Shown in pieces: positions 47,488 through 60,279 of a DNA stretch of 64,000 nucleotides (positions within the stretch are counted from its first letter, which is position 1; each line of letters starts with the position of its first letter). Where the stretch lies: the NCBI GenBank assembly GCA_905221605.1, contig CAJNDS010000780.1, forward strand, positions 604,602 through 668,601. Direction: 5' to 3'. The position numbers and the translations under genes were made by a program. The DNA comes from Symbiodinium natans. Its lineage: Eukaryota; Sar; Dinophyceae; Suessiales; Symbiodiniaceae. Below the pieces are notes generated by a model. That model worked only from the letters and a program-made list of their open reading frames with translations, was not told where the DNA came from and made no database searches.

Positions 47488-48759
47488 AGAACGTGCAAAT
47501 CGCCATCAGGCCATAAGTTTGTGCAGACAATGGACAGGTCTTGCCATCAGCCGCAGGCTTCAAGCTTCTTGTCGATCGCTGCTGTCGTTTACAGGTCCGA
47601 AGTCCGGCAAAACGCGCTTTGCCAGATATCCACGACATTTGTCTGAGAAGAGTGACCCGCACCAGTGCCTAGGGCGTCCATGCCCGAGTGCTAACATTAT
47701 CGATGATAACGTCCATGTTGCCAGTGCATCCAGTTCGCATTGGAGCAGACCGGCTTCCTCGGGCCCATTCGAACTTCACGAAGCCAAGTCCTGCCTCTGC
47801 ATGTCCAAATGACGTGTTTTCCTGCGCTGTTCCGATTGCACCTGAACCGTTCTGGCTTGGAAAGTTCAAGGTTTTCCATGTCACTATACTTTTCCCACGA
47901 CTGAGACGAAATTTGCGGTTTGTGTCTGGGTGTTTCTGTGTAAAATCACGGTTGTAATTGTTTGATGTCCTCCTACCTCCTGGCTTTCTTCGGCCTAAAA
48001 CAGACTTACTAAACCGAGTCCAGGACTGCGTCACAAAGTTATTTGGGGCCTTGCTTCGTAAGGAACCAAAACAATTTAGATGCTCTTGACTTCCTTGTTT
48101 GCGGTAACGGCCTTTAACGCTTGAGCCCATCAGCCGTGTTAGTTCACACACAAGTCCACCCGAAATAGCTACATTGAGTGATCCTTGTGTAAATGAGTAA
48201 TCCCGAAAAACTAAAGTTATCATCGGTTTGCGATACAAAGGCGAGTGCAACTTTACACCGGAGGCCTTAGCAATTTTGCCATGTGAACGTGGGTTGTTTC
48301 AGTATGCTGTTCGTGCAGATCGCGCATTGCGTACCACTGCATGCTTCCACTGATCCCTAGATTCCTGCCGCGTGTAGTTGGCGTTGGTGTGGCATCCTCC
48401 ACACTGAACACAGAATGTCATGGATCGGTTGGCCATGTCACGGCATAGCGCCAACGTGCATATGTTGGGGCCTTGGGTATTGGGCATGATTGTTTGCGAA
48501 AGGTCTATCCATAATATCCCGTTGAGGGTGGTTTTTGTGTGTGGGAACACCACAACAAAGCGTGATTTGCCTAGGAAGGGAAGTTCTGGCGGCTCTGGGA
48601 GACGTGGGATCCAGTCCACACCACTCCGGCGCAGCGGCAGCAAACTGACCACCAAGACGCTCCAGGCTGGCAAGTCTGCTCCACTAGGGGTTTTGAGATG
48701 GGGTGTACCTGGCGACGGCTTTTGCAAGGTGTCAGAGGTCCTGTTGCCCGGGTTTCATG

Positions 48760-49023
48760 GTTTTCGGGCGAGGTACAGTAGGTTGACCGAAAAGGGGGCT
48801 TGGTCGGAACTCAAGATGAGCGCTGCTTGCAGATCCTGCACAGCCGCCCTTCACACGAGCCGGCAACCTCTGTGTTTAAGTCCTGAGTCGTTTTCTGGCA
48901 GGGCACAGTAGGTGGCCGAAAACCGGGGCTTCGGTCAGAATTCGAGATGAAAGGCCCGAAGCACTACTCGCAACTCCTGCGCCGCCCTTCACAAATATCC
49001 TGCAAGACCTGTGCTTAAGTCGG
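48760..49023. repeat. Diverged tandem duplication, about 130 bases x2
   Basis: Units 48760-48889 and 48890-49023 share in order GTTTTC-GGC, ACAGTAGGT, GACCGAAAA or GGCCGAAAA, GGGGCTT, a GATGA block, GCCGCCCTTCACA and TTAAGTC. Confidence 0.75.
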
Positions 49024-50031
49024 CAAGGTGTCCCTTCAAGCGTGCAGGGGTTCCTGTGAACAAGACATTTGCATGACCCGCTAGATCGCGAGGCTTGGGG
49101 CGAGGGCGACTCCCAGGACCTGCGACCGTCACCGACACGCGGCTTTGGTAGCCTGAGCCCGCAGAACTGAATGGATAACCCTCGAGAACAACAAGAATGA
49201 ACAATGATAAGCATACGAATATTCACGAAAGCTAGCGGAACTAGGCTTTAGTTACTCTCTTCTTTAGCAGGGGAACCTGTCAACTCTGTCGGAGTCGCGA
49301 TTTTCTTGATAATATCGAGGAAAATGGGGAGGGGGGGGGGGGTCTTGAATCAAATGATTTGAAGGCTCGCCATTCATCGAATCTATAAAGTAATTCTTTT
49401 TAAGTGCCTTTTAAGCCTTGAAAACAGGTGGAGGCTTGTGGCGATAGATGCGCGGTCGCTTCGTTATAGATGCAGTCTGTGTGAGCTCCGCGGATCTGGG
49501 TCGATCGCGGTCTCCGTGAGTGCTTGTGGTATTGGTGGTGGAGTGTGGAATGTGGTGCTCTGTGGTAGTGTTTATGGTGTTGGTGTGTGGTGGAGTGTGG
49601 TGGTGGTAGTGGTGGTAGTGGCGGCGGGGGTAGTGGTGTTCGGTGTGTCCAGGCTGTGTCCAATCCATATTGGCAGCAATCCAGGTTAGGTTTCGTTGTC
49701 CTCGGCTGTGCCCCTCAGGCACCAATCATAGTGTAATCTTCTTGATTGCATCTCAGAATGGCTGCACTAGTAGTGACTGTAACATCTCGAAGCTGCTTGG
49801 AAACCTATAGCAAGCCTCAGGGAAGTTCCTCTTCGAATCTCCGCAAGAGAAAGTCTCAACCTTAGCACACGAATTTGAAATTCCCTGTTGAAACTCAGAA
49901 TCGCATGTTGTTCCCCAGGCTTCGACAGGGTTGCAGTTTAGGCCTTTTGTGTCAGGCCCGACTCTAAACCAGTCTGGGCTATCGGATGTTTACACAGTGT
50001 AGAGTTAACAGTCGCGCAGGGGTGGCCCGAG

Positions 50032-50459
50032 GAACTCGTTGAAGGGCAACTTCGGCTTCGACTTCGACAGCGAGACGGGCGACGATGGCAAACCACGCGG
50101 GCACGAGTTCGGCTGGAGTGCGGCACATGAGGCGTGCAGCAAGGGCCGCCTGGCATTGAACCGAAGGTTCTGGGAGAGCACGTATGATTGATCCGATTCG
50201 GCGGGGCTTCGGAAGAACGTCGTTGAAAATCAGTTTAGTGGGTTTTTCTTCGTCACCCTTAAGGTGTCCAAGGTGCCTTCTCTAATGTGCGCTATAGAAG
50301 GTACACCTGTACTTGAGGACCATGCTAGCCAAGGGTGGAGTAGCAGTCCCAGGTGACGTCACGGATCTCAAGAGATTCTCCCGCGGGGCGGGCCTTAGCG
50401 TTCGCTGCGCCGCGGGCAACTCCCTTCTGCATGTTGCTGCGCGCAGTGGTCATTTCGAG
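50032..50459 (+). CDS. Ankyrin exons, first pair
   Basis: 50032-50152 reads [20 protein letters not shown] ... [15 protein letters not shown]. 50353-50459 reads [20 protein letters not shown] ... [15 protein letters not shown]. Both end at GC donors. Their phases do not meet, so at least one exon lies between them. Confidence 0.75.
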
Positions 50460-53400
50460 GCCCTGACTCGAAATAAGTTGTTTTCTCGGGTCGTCTCGAC
50501 AATCGATTCGGCCTGGTCCATTGAGTACGGGGACCGCACAGCTTGCCGTGCATAGGACGTGCCAGCTTCAGTTTGTACATAGACCTTTGTTGGGAGGTCG
50601 TGGTGTTTCATGGCCCCAGGGTTGGACGCTTGCTGGTCTAGTCTACGTTCTGCTCTTCTATTGGAGGCTGAAATGCACCAAGCATACGACTAGAGGCAGC
50701 GGCGGCCATGGGCTGTGGCTTTTGATCCGAAAGCTAAATCCTCAGGGCCCGAAATCTCTCAGCTTCATATTTTCGCTACAGGTTTTTTCAAGGCTGGAAG
50801 ATAGCTCAAGTTGAATTCGTGTGCTCAAAAACCTTGCCATCCCACAATACAATACAGGGTAATCCCGACCAGCAGCACTGGCTGAACTTAAGGGACATCT
50901 AGCACAAGCATAGTCTTTGGCATTCAGAAACCTGAACTCTTGGAGCCACTTGTCTTTAAGGCCCCAAACCCGTTCACAACGACAGCCTCCCCAAGCCCTC
51001 TGTCGTGCCAGGTCGTGAGGTTCCTCCTCTCCCAGAAGCAGGCCCGTGGGAGTGCTGCGGGGTCGAAATGGGAAGCTAGGTCACTTGCCTGTGACCACCA
51101 TCCGTGCCCTCCACACGCGGACCAACCCCTTTGCCTGCCCCGAAACAATCCACGGGTTGGGAGGAATAGCCAAAAAAAGCCTTCAAGATCCTTGTGGAAC
51201 GGGCACTACTGGAGAGGCTTTGAAATGGTGTCTCACGCACGACCCAAAGTGGTAACTTGAAGGACATTGAATCCTTGCCTGCCTTGTGCGAGTGTGAGCA
51301 TCGAACGCATCGGCCTCTTAGCCCCCGGAGCTTTCCAGTTATCCCAGTCGCGGGCACCTGACACCAAAGCGAGATCCCCTAATTCTGAAGTCTGAAACCT
51401 GAACACGCCACAAGTGCAAAAACTTGGAGCCCCAACTGAAGACTTAGTGACTTGGCGGTTTCCTCTTGGGATGTCAATTTCGACGTTGGTCTGCAGCTCA
51501 TGCAGGTGAACATGAATGGCAGGAACAAGAGCTTTGGATCTCTCTGGAAGGCATGTTGCTCTTTGAAGGGTTGCGTCCATCAGCTTGCGTTCCAAGACCA
51601 CTTGTACGCTGCACAAGCACCATTTACTTTGCTGCGTGTAGAAGGGGGCCTTTTGAATGTCGAGAAAGCCTTAACTTAGTCTGGCAACATGAGCCGCCAC
51701 TGCAGCAACAGCCTGCTGTTTCCAAATCACGAAAGAGGGCATGTAAGTGACGCTGTTAAGAAGATGGTTTTTTGTCAGCTCCCAGTGATGCAAGACTACG
51801 AGTCGGCAGCCGTATATACCATACCAGACCCTAGCATACCTTAGCAACCTTAGAGCCAAAAAAGGTTGACTCCTGACCCACAAACCAAAGGAATGGGTGG
51901 ACGCCTTTGATCTGGGCAGCCATCACGGGTTGCGAGGAAGTGGCCTCACTGCTCATCCAGGACACCCACGCGGGCTCTCATGTCAACACCGTTGTCACAT
52001 AAAGTGGGCTTCATGATCGGGGACAGGCCGGCTGTGATATCTTCGTGCGGGACGAGAAGGGGATGACGGCATTGCGACTGGGCTCTGTCTGGGGTTAAGG
52101 AGTTAGGAAAACATCCTGCCCGAGAGATAGTCTTTCATGTACACCCCAAGCCCTTCGAACCTAACAGTGGTTAGTGGTTGAGGGTGTGAAGTTGTGAGAG
52201 AAAAATGCAAAGGAAGCACATGAGGTCAAGTTGTGTTGCCCCACTCATGCTTCTGCGCTTTAAGCCGTCTCAGCCCAATGCCCATCCTGTTTCACTGCGG
52301 ACAAGCATGTCTAACGTAGTCATGCGGTCGCTTGCTAGCATCGTCTGAGAGTCTGACCCTGATGGAACTACGTAGCTGACCACCAGCACAAAGCCCTGGC
52401 GCCTAATCATCCACCTATGCTTTCTACGAATTGAACCCAGACCGAAAGCGCAAACGCACTCCACACACCATACCCATAAACTGCACCTTGTGGGCTCAGA
52501 AATGCACGCTATCAACACACATCGAAACCAAAGCTGAGCTCCCGGCATCTTCAAACCAATAGTCTGGCCGGGGCTCCTGCGGGGAGGCTCGGCATCTCCC
52601 CAGTACATATATCCACAAGGCTCGAGACGAAATTCTTGTAGGAAGGATCTTGTATTGCATGGGGTTCCCCCAAAAACCTTGCACAGCTGCGTGCTGGGGA
52701 TCATGAGCGTGCTCGTTTGCTGAGGATGTGGGCGGCAAAGCATGGTCACGAGGAGTTGGACCTGTCCGTAGATGTAGATGTCCCAAACAAAACGGGTCAA
52801 ACTCACACCCCTTAGGCCTGACAGGACAATCGGACATGGTTCTTCATGCATCAGCACGGAGCCTGCTGGATCCCTGCAATGTAAGTACATCTTGCAGCGG
52901 CCCTTATTCTACACCCCGCCCCCCCGCCCGTTCGGAAACCAGGTGGGCCTCTCCCTTTGTCCAGCCTGCAGGAGGTCGCCAAGTTACTGCTGCAGGCCGG
53001 TGAGCAGACAGGGCGCAAGGACAGCTTGCATGTGCTTGCATCCTCAGGGTTGGTTCTTGCTGTGTTCTTTCGTACTGTTGAGGTCTTGCATCAGTCTTTA
53101 TAAATCATTAGGCTTGAGGAAACGGAGTCGATCTCGAAGTTTGGGCTTTAGGCCAAATGAGGCCAAACTTTAGGCCTCTTGAGGTTGGACTTTCCGGGTC
53201 GGGCAAGGGCTGTCACAAAGTCGACCCCTTCAGACGACAGGTGAGAAACCATGGGGCTGCACAATGAAGATTGAGACCACACATTGTCTGAACCGCAAAA
53301 CATGCCTTGCACCGGTCAAGTCGTTCCACTTTATGGATGTAGGGGTTTGGAGATTGGGGTTTTGTACAAGGCATGTGGTTGCCCTGGTTGAGATGATGTC

Positions 53401-56068
53401 AAGCCTCAGGACGATAAAGGCTGGCAGGCAGCCGACCACGCCAAGAACCACGCCGCCATGCTGACTTTGCTGGAGGCTTGTCATTGTTTTCGGCTCGGCG
53501 TGGAAGAGTTCCGTATGATGCGTTTTTGTAAGGTTTGAGGTTGAGAGCTGTAACTTCTATGCTTCATACCCCGATTGTGGGTACACGCCAGGGCGTTGCG
53601 AGCGTTGAGAGAACCTGCTTGGTTTGCCTGCGCGAGGCCTCTGCCCGGCTGAATCAGCGATTGCACCTTGGATTTGAAAAGGTCTCGGGTTCTATGAAGT
53701 GGCGAAGCTTTTCAGCTTCTCCTTGATTCCCATTGCCCAGGCTCGTGGGGGCGCAGCAGAATGACAACGAAGTTGTGGCACAATGCCTCAAAGCCGCCCA
53801 TCTCTGATTGGCGAGAAGTTGCCTGCGGTGTGAGAATCTCTAGACCATGGGCCTTGTTTGGATAGCTTTGGCGATTTGACTTTCCGGTAGAGTCGGCAAA
53901 ACTGCAGAAGTTTGACCGCTTAGCCCTGACCCGGAAAGCACCCTCACAGTGAGAAGCGCAGCGCCCAGCGAAGAAGCCATCCTTGTGAGCCTGGGAAGTG
54001 GAGCTGCTAAGCAGCTGGGCATGCTTGGCATCTTGAGACCACCAGATTCTGGAATCCGAAACCCAAATCCTGAAGGGAAAATTATCCTTAAGCCTGATGA
54101 AACCAACCTTTCTCAACTCCTCCGTGAATCCACCAGGAAGGTGCACAAGCAAACCACACGGATGACGAGGGCTGGAGCGCACTGCTGTGGGCCACTGGCC
54201 TGAATGTTCCACCTCCTTGGTTGAACTAGCGCTTAGGCATTGGGGTCTTCGTGTCAGAGCCCATGCCCGTCCCTTCCTTGATTCATTCAGTCGGATGCAC
54301 GAGGAAGACCACGTAGCTGTAGGTGGGAAGGAGCTGCTCCTGCAGATTCTGCAGATCCCAAGGTCCCAAGCCGAACGCCCTAATTGCATACTGAGGCAAC
54401 TGTGCACGGGTCGGCGTCTTGCGCCGCAGCTAGATGCCTGCTTTGGTCGAGAGTTGCGTGTGTCCTAAATAATAAGGCCGGCAGGTCGAGGCGGTGGATT
54501 TCAGCAAGGAATTCAGCGAGTGCTTATAGAGATGACTAGAAGGAGACAGTGGTTGGCTCAAGCCAATCCCACCACGTAGCGTAGCGAGGTGTCACTGATG
54601 CAGCTGCTGTTCAAGTGCGGAGCCCCAGAAACATCGGGCAAAAAGGTTGGCGGCGGAGCCTAGGCCTAGGCTAGGCTGTCTGGATTTCTGGCTTCTGGAG
54701 GGACATGTCCACTCTGTGCAAAACAAGCTGAAGTTTACATTATTGCTGGCCTGGAATGTTTTAGGATGCCCAAAGGCTCAGCAACTGCCAACTACCTGAA
54801 GACCCCCAATCCTTCGAATTCTGGGGAGGACCCTTCAAACCGATCTATACAGCATGCCCTTGCTTCCCTTGATCAATCAGTTGGCCTCACAGCGCCGCAG
54901 CAGGTATGGGGCGAGCACCCGGGTCCTGGAGGACTGCGCGTGGAAGGTGGACAACACCCAGCATCAGAACTGCAGCTCGGTCCTTCTTCGGTCGTTTATG
55001 GACTTTCAGGGTTCAGCTCCGGGTGTTGTGCGCACCTGTGTCATAGCCATGGAGCCAATTGCGGGACGGAGAGCTTGCGACTGACTGCACTTGTCCCAGG
55101 CCTCGTGAGGCCGAGTCGGGTCAACTGCTAGAAGAATCGGGGTGAAGCGGCCAACGAAGTCAGACACACCACCCCTTCGAGCCAGAAGTCTTCCGGAATT
55201 GCTGGTGAGATCTTTGTTTGGGCTCCTGTGCTCTATACTTGGCTTGCTGGGTGGCGACCGGACTGACTGCTAGTGCTGCTAGTTGCAAGGAGCAAAGCCG
55301 TGTACTGGCCTCTCAGAGATCGACAACGTTGTATGTCCGGGAACCCGCTTTCAAGTGCCGACTGAGGGCATGTGTCGGAAGTGCTGCGCGTCGCAGATGG
55401 GGCCAACGTGCCCAAGTCGCAAGACCGTGTGCGGTTTCCATGTGGGTGAATTATTCAGGGTGAACAGTTAAGAGGCTTCGTCGTGTCCTTTGGGGTCGCA
55501 TTCGAAGCTGTGCATGCTGATCCGACTTCCCGTCCGCTATACTCCTGGAAGTTGATTATGCGGAGTCAACGTAGGTCGCACACACGATTGATCAACTACA
55601 AAGTGTTGCTTCTAGGCCGGCTGTCTATATACACTAGCACATCTTCTGTCGTTGGCCCTAGGGCCAGGAGTTGATTTGATTCGAACCATGAGAAGTATAT
55701 ATGTATGCCCAATAGAAAGCTTTCGCGCCGCAGTCAAGGCCCGGCTCCTTCTCTCTGCCGCCCGGGCTGACTGGAACGGCGTTCGGCAGGCGCACCGGAG
55801 CCCAGAATGGTGGTTGGGGAAGGTGGGAAGGCGTCTTAGGCGGCTTCGGTCCTTGCCTTTGTAGCCTGGGAAGTTCAGCTGAGGCTTCAGGCTGTAGAAT
55901 CTTCCAAGGCGCGTCTGTACCGCAAGGGCACCTCAGTTGTGGCTAATAAGGCGGCTAAGGTGCAGGGGCGCGCGCGGGCGCGGGCCCGCACGCGCGCGCG
56001 CGCGGGTGTGCGTGTGTGCGTGTGTGCGTGTGTGCGTGTGTGCGTGTGTGCGTGTGTGCGTGTGTGCG

Positions 56069-56147
<79 letters not shown>

Positions 56148-56223
56148 GGGGGGGGGTGTGGGCGTGGGCGTGTGCGCGTGCGTGCGCGTGAGTGTGTGTG
56201 TGGTGTGGTGTGTGTGTGTGTGT

Positions 56224-56259
<36 letters not shown>

Positions 56260-57372
56260 TGGGTGGGGGGGGGATGGGTGTGGGCGTGGGCGTGTGCGCG
56301 TGCGTGCGCGTGCGTGCGCGTGCGCGTGCGTGTGCGTGCGTGTGCGTGCGTGTGCGTGCGTGTGCGTTGAAGGCGCGAGCACAGCTCTCCACGGGCACAT
56401 TGTGCTTACATATGTTGCAGCCATCTCTCACCTATCCACCACTCCATTCATCCATATATTCCGATTGATGCTCGTACAGGAACAATGCTCCCATGGTCAA
56501 ACTCAGCACTCACTCGGGGCCCTATGTGAGTCATCGTTAGTCGTTGATTGTAGCTCCTCATTGTTGGGTCAGGTTTGCCCCGGGAAGCGCTAAGGACCAC
56601 CAAGCCCGGTTTCCAGCGTATGTTGCAAAAGAACAGCTAGCGCTGCTGGTTGAAAAGATATATCCAGGATTTGTCCCTGCAGTTAACGCTGTCAGGGTGT
56701 TACTTCACCAAGTCCTGAACCCGAGATGTTCGATAGGCACGAGCAACTGAACAGAGTGTTGCTGTCCTTGACATGCCGAGGTTGAAGCAATGCGCCTTTG
56801 TGACAGCCCGAGTTGTGTGGAGTTGTGGGGCCTGGATCCTTGAAGTATATGCCCTCAGTTTCGACGTCGGACCCCAGCCTTCAACTGCAGAACTATAAGG
56901 GTGCTTGCGCGTAGGTTGCCCTATTACACGGGAGTGTCAAAAGTGCTACGAAACCTATGTTTTTTTTGTCGGGTGTCTACCCTACCCTAACCTAACCTAC
57001 ACGTGCTCCATTCCTGCATCTTTACAGCGACTCAAGTCACTGACATCGTTCTCTTTAAATGCAAGTGTTTTGGACATGCACGCCGAAGCTTGTGTCACCG
57101 TGTCTTGTTCCAGGAATGCCAAACATCCTTGTGCATAATGTTGTACAAAGAAGCAAAAACACTGGAGATACAAGTGTTTCGGGCATGTGAGCGCTTGTGA
57201 CAGGATGTCTTGCTCCACATCCTTGTGCAGTATGTTGTACAACAACTAAGCACCAGTGTTTTGAGCCGCTGGCCCATCAGCCATCGACATTCCTCTGTAA
57301 ACTCCCTTGGACAGCCCCCTTCGAACTTCCAAAAACCCTTGACGCTGGGGGAACCCATAGAGTCGTATATAT

Positions 57373-57419
<47 letters not shown>

Positions 57420-59692
57420 ACCGGCTTGACATCTCTCAGAGCGGGAAGCTTGGGAGTCGTTTTTGTTTCGTGCCCAGAAGCCAAGGTGAATGCACGGGAT
57501 CCATCAAGTCGGGACCCCACTGTTTCCAAGTTCCACCTCTGAAGCGAGGCGAGGTTGAAGATGTCGGGCTCTTTTTTGCTTCTTTGCCTTTGGACTCGCA
57601 TGCATCCTGGGGATCCCTACACCACTTGCATGCCCCGCCCCCACGAGCTTGGCAGGCTCCAAAGGACGCTTGGGTGTTGTGGCGTTGCGGCTTTGGGCCT
57701 TGTAGGCTTCGTATTGCCGTATGGTGAGCTCAGGCCATCGCACCGCTATTTCCTGGGCTTCCAGCGCGGAACCCAGACTGCAGGCTGGGCGCAAAAGACT
57801 GCGAGATGAACGCAACGCAAAAAAATGAGCTGGCTAAGGCTCTGAGGGCTGACCCCTCAGCCCTGACCTTTAAAAAATAGGCCGCGCAGGCCCCTTCGCT
57901 CCAAACTTCTGCGGCGTTCACAGAGGGCCTCAGGGCCATTAGCCATGTGAGGGTTATGGGAGTCCAGACGGCTTCGGCAATTTTGAAGCGCCCGACCATG
58001 TGGCAAGACTTCCCCCCCCCCCCCCCCCTCGCCCACAACGGGGTCTGTCACACTGAGGCTATGGCCGAAACGACATCGTGCAGATGCTGGTGCCTGGATT
58101 TTCCGAGTTTTGTCCTTCTCTCCTGGCCCTGCGAATCTGAGAACCCCTAAGCCCCAAATGCACCGGCCTCCCAAAATGACTCGGCCTGAATGCTGGGCGA
58201 CAGGCCTGTACCGGAAAGCTTCTGCCGTTTGTTGTTTTTCTCTCCGAATTTCGGCCTTTCCAGAAGGTTTTGTCAAAATGTGTTCGTGGGGGGGGGGGGG
58301 GGGGGGGGCGCTGCGTTGCATGGCCTCGCGCCTCATGGCCGTGGCGAGAGTTAGGTGGTTTACACGTACATGTACGAAACAGATCGAGATCCTCGATAGG
58401 GATTTGCAGCAGGTCCCATCAAACCTATAGTATGAATTTTCAAGTGAAAAGGCGCTCAACCAAGCGTGAAGAAGTCCTGCAAATTTTGATCCGCACGCCT
58501 TGTATTTGCTGAACGGGCTCCATGATCGCTGTGATTCGCGTCTTTTTGAGATGGCGATGCTTTCTAGGCCGCTAGCAGAATGCCAAGTTCAATCGCAATC
58601 GCGAAAGAAATTGCAGCACCGCGCTTCGCACAGCCTGAGACTGACACTGCGTGGGCCCATGCCCGCAGTGCAGCTCTCTCCCATCATCACATCAGGTGCG
58701 GACAAGGACAAAGAGCGCAAGAGCTGCAAAGGTTTGGCTTGGCATCAGAGGGAGCCGGCCCCCGCTGACCATATTCCGAGACGCCGCATGCGTAGCAGAA
58801 GGAAACTTGAAACTCCAGACCCCTTCTATCGTTGGTCCTTACCAAGAACCACACCCTGGACACTGTGTCCTGAGTTGCAAGCAGGCCTTCTGTAGGCCCT
58901 TCTTTTCGAAGCCTTCTTTCTCGCTCCAGGCCCTTCTTGTCCCCTCTTCTCACTCCCAAGCCCTTGGATGAGGTGCAGCAAAGGGCCGAAGTTGCGAGCC
59001 TGGATGCAGCTGCCTCGGAAAGGTGAATGTGGAACTCTTTGGAGGTTGGGCTTTTTAAGTATCAGGAGATGCCGATAGATGATTGTGATACCAGTACCAA
59101 GTTTGTTGTTCGGGGTCGTTTTGCTTTGGACTTGCAGCTCATGGCATCAGGCCCCAAGCATATGAACGAAGCCCTCTGGGCCTCTGGCCCTTAAGCCCTC
59201 TGATGTTGGTCTCAGGAACACAGCAGGTGCCTTCCTCGCACTATTCTGACACGAATTTCATAAAGTCTGAATCGAGAGAATTTTCCTCGGCGGGTGTCAC
59301 AGACAGAGGATGCGGGCTGGACCGCGCTCCACTTCGCTGTCAGTGGCGGCTTTGTGGAAGTGGTGTCGCTGTTCTCCTACCTGTTTGTGCGGGTTGGCTC
59401 TGGCTCCAAAGTTTGCGGAGTCTGAAGAAGCGTCATAAGCCCGTCTTAGGTTTCGTTCATTGAGCTTGATCGAGCTGTTGTTCAGGGTTAGAGAGAGCGA
59501 GCGAGAGAGAGAGAGAGAGAGAGAGAGAGCGAAGCCATCTCGACAGGTTTGGTGTCCTGTCCCAAGGCGCCTGGGGGGGTGTGAGACACCAAGCTCTCGG
59601 TAGTTTTCGCCAGCGAAAACGGGGGAGGGGGGGGAGGGGCGCGCACTGTGCGAGGGCTTGCCCCTGCGAAAGAAATGGAAAGAGAGAGCAGC

Positions 59693-59723
<31 letters not shown>

Positions 59724-60279
59724 GAAGCAGAACAAAGCAAGAGAGCGAGCGAGCCAGGCTGCATCACGCCAAGGGCTCTTTGGATGCGAAGACCTTCGAA
59801 GGATGGGCTCAGGGATGTCCAGTGGCACGTCGAGGTCTAGCGCACGCGGCTTCGAGAAACAGCATGATATTTGAGCTCGCAGACTCGCAGCCTTGAGGCT
59901 CGTGCACGTCATCTGTCCTATGGTCAGGAGACTCACTTCTACACATGGCTGTGCAAGGAGATGACGCAACTGGGCTGATTATCCAATCCTCACTTGGAGG
60001 CTCATGCGTAGGGATTGCTATTGAGATTCAAGCTGCCAGCTGCTGCTTATACTCAAGGAGCTCCGCGTTCTGAGCAACGCACCACGATCGACCACCTGTT
60101 GAAGGGAACAGGAAACTGTTTGGCTTGCAATCCATCCAGACAACGTGTGCAAATCAGATGTACTGTAGCGACGCATTGAAGGCCGCCTCAGAACCTGCCA
60201 CCGTGCGAAAGTCATCTCTCAAACAGCAGACATCGATGAAGCCATGAGTACTGAGGCCTCCATGATCCAGTTGCTTCTC
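50032..60279 (+). CDS. Ankyrin-repeat protein, many exons
   Basis: Ankyrin repeats are 33-residue helical units used for protein binding. Recognised pieces: 50032-50152 ([14 protein letters not shown]), 50353-50459 ([15 protein letters not shown]), 51891-51960 joined to 52027-52068, 52972-52995 (EVAKLLLQ), 53410-53475, 54589-54621 ([11 protein letters not shown]), 55382-55426, 58696-58722, 58973-59022, 59309-59359 ([15 protein letters not shown]) and 60256-60279 (ASMIQLLL). Acceptors are AG|G throughout; donors are mostly GC, with some GT and one GA. Many repeats are split by introns, and short exons between these pieces remain unfound. Whether this is one gene or two (50-55 and 58-60 kb) cannot be decided here. 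No enzyme domain seen. Confidence 0.75.
51891..52068 (+). CDS. Ankyrin repeat split by a GA-AG intron
   Basis: 51891-51960 reads [20 protein letters not shown] plus LIQ. A GA donor follows, then 52027-52068 reads [14 protein letters not shown] in the same phase. Together they make a full ankyrin repeat ending in A-G-x-D-x-x-x-R-D. The intron is only 66 bases. Confidence 0.85.
52972..53475 (+). CDS. Ankyrin exons EVAKLLLQ and [12 protein letters not shown]
   Basis: A 24-base exon (52972-52995, GC donor) is the second helix of a repeat. 53410-53475 (GC donor) reads [20 protein letters not shown] then LE. Confidence 0.75.
54589..55426 (+). CDS. Ankyrin-like exons, middle region
   Basis: 54589-54621 reads [11 protein letters not shown] with a GC donor. 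55382-55426 reads [15 protein letters not shown] with a GT donor. A coding-like stretch [18 protein letters not shown] lies near 54920-54975. Confidence 0.55.
55970..56370. repeat. Large GTGTGC / TG / CGTGCG array
   Basis: About 400 bases of alternating purine-pyrimidine sequence with two G-rich interruptions (near 56145 and 56265). The seven or so long frames through it are artefacts. Confidence 0.95.
56595..56639 (+). CDS. Candidate exon
   Basis: AG|G acceptor, GC donor; reads [15 protein letters not shown]. It could be an ankyrin second helix. Weak. Confidence 0.3.
57365..57420. repeat. TA then TG dinucleotide repeat
   Basis: An AT tract passes into a GT tract. Confidence 0.95.
58012..58028. 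repeat. Poly-C tract
   Basis: 17 C in an intron. Confidence 0.95.
58288..58308. repeat. Poly-G tract
   Basis: 21 G in an intron. Confidence 0.95.
58696..59359 (+). CDS. Ankyrin exons, late region
   Basis: 58696-58722 reads ADKDKERK (G-A-D-x-x-x-x of a repeat). 58973-59022 reads [16 protein letters not shown]. 59309-59359 reads [17 protein letters not shown], a textbook first helix pair. Donors are GC, GT and GT. Confidence 0.7.
59490..59724. repeat. Two GA-rich tracts
   Basis: GA tracts at 59490-59529 and 59692-59724, with a G-rich stretch between. Confidence 0.9.
60256..60279 (+). CDS. Ankyrin second-helix microexon
   Basis: 24 bases, AG|G to GC donor, ASMIQLLL. Same length and role as 52972-52995. 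Confidence 0.55.

Larger units (their letters stand above)
46242..50031. other. Spacer with weak coding signals
   Basis: A GC-rich open stretch at 46661-46770 (GGEAQQPRLLAAAFTRIPAT) and an antisense stretch at 46958-47299 look partly coding but have no partners. It also holds a CA/CACT repeat (47435-47487), a tandem duplication (48760-49023), a G-tract (49331-49342) and GTGGTG-rich sequence near 49.6 kb. Confidence 0.5.

Noticed and set aside
47669-48250. 193-codon - strand open frame
   Set aside because: No motif and no partner exon; kept only as part of the spacer description.
48299-48727. - strand frame with FCVQCGGCH
   Set aside because: Possible zinc ligands, but no consistent spacing or partner exon; similarity to the 41.7-kb antisense frame was not convincing.
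52270-52890. 206-codon - strand open frame
   Set aside because: Composition is irregular, no domain is seen, and it lies in introns of the + strand ankyrin gene.
53712-54407. 231-codon - strand open frame
   Set aside because: No recognisable motif, on the strand opposite the ankyrin gene, with no splice partners. Long chance frames are common in this GC-moderate DNA.
55933-56593. Several long frames on both strands
   Set aside because: They are translations of the TG/GTGTGC repeat (HTHTHT, VCVCVC) and not genes.
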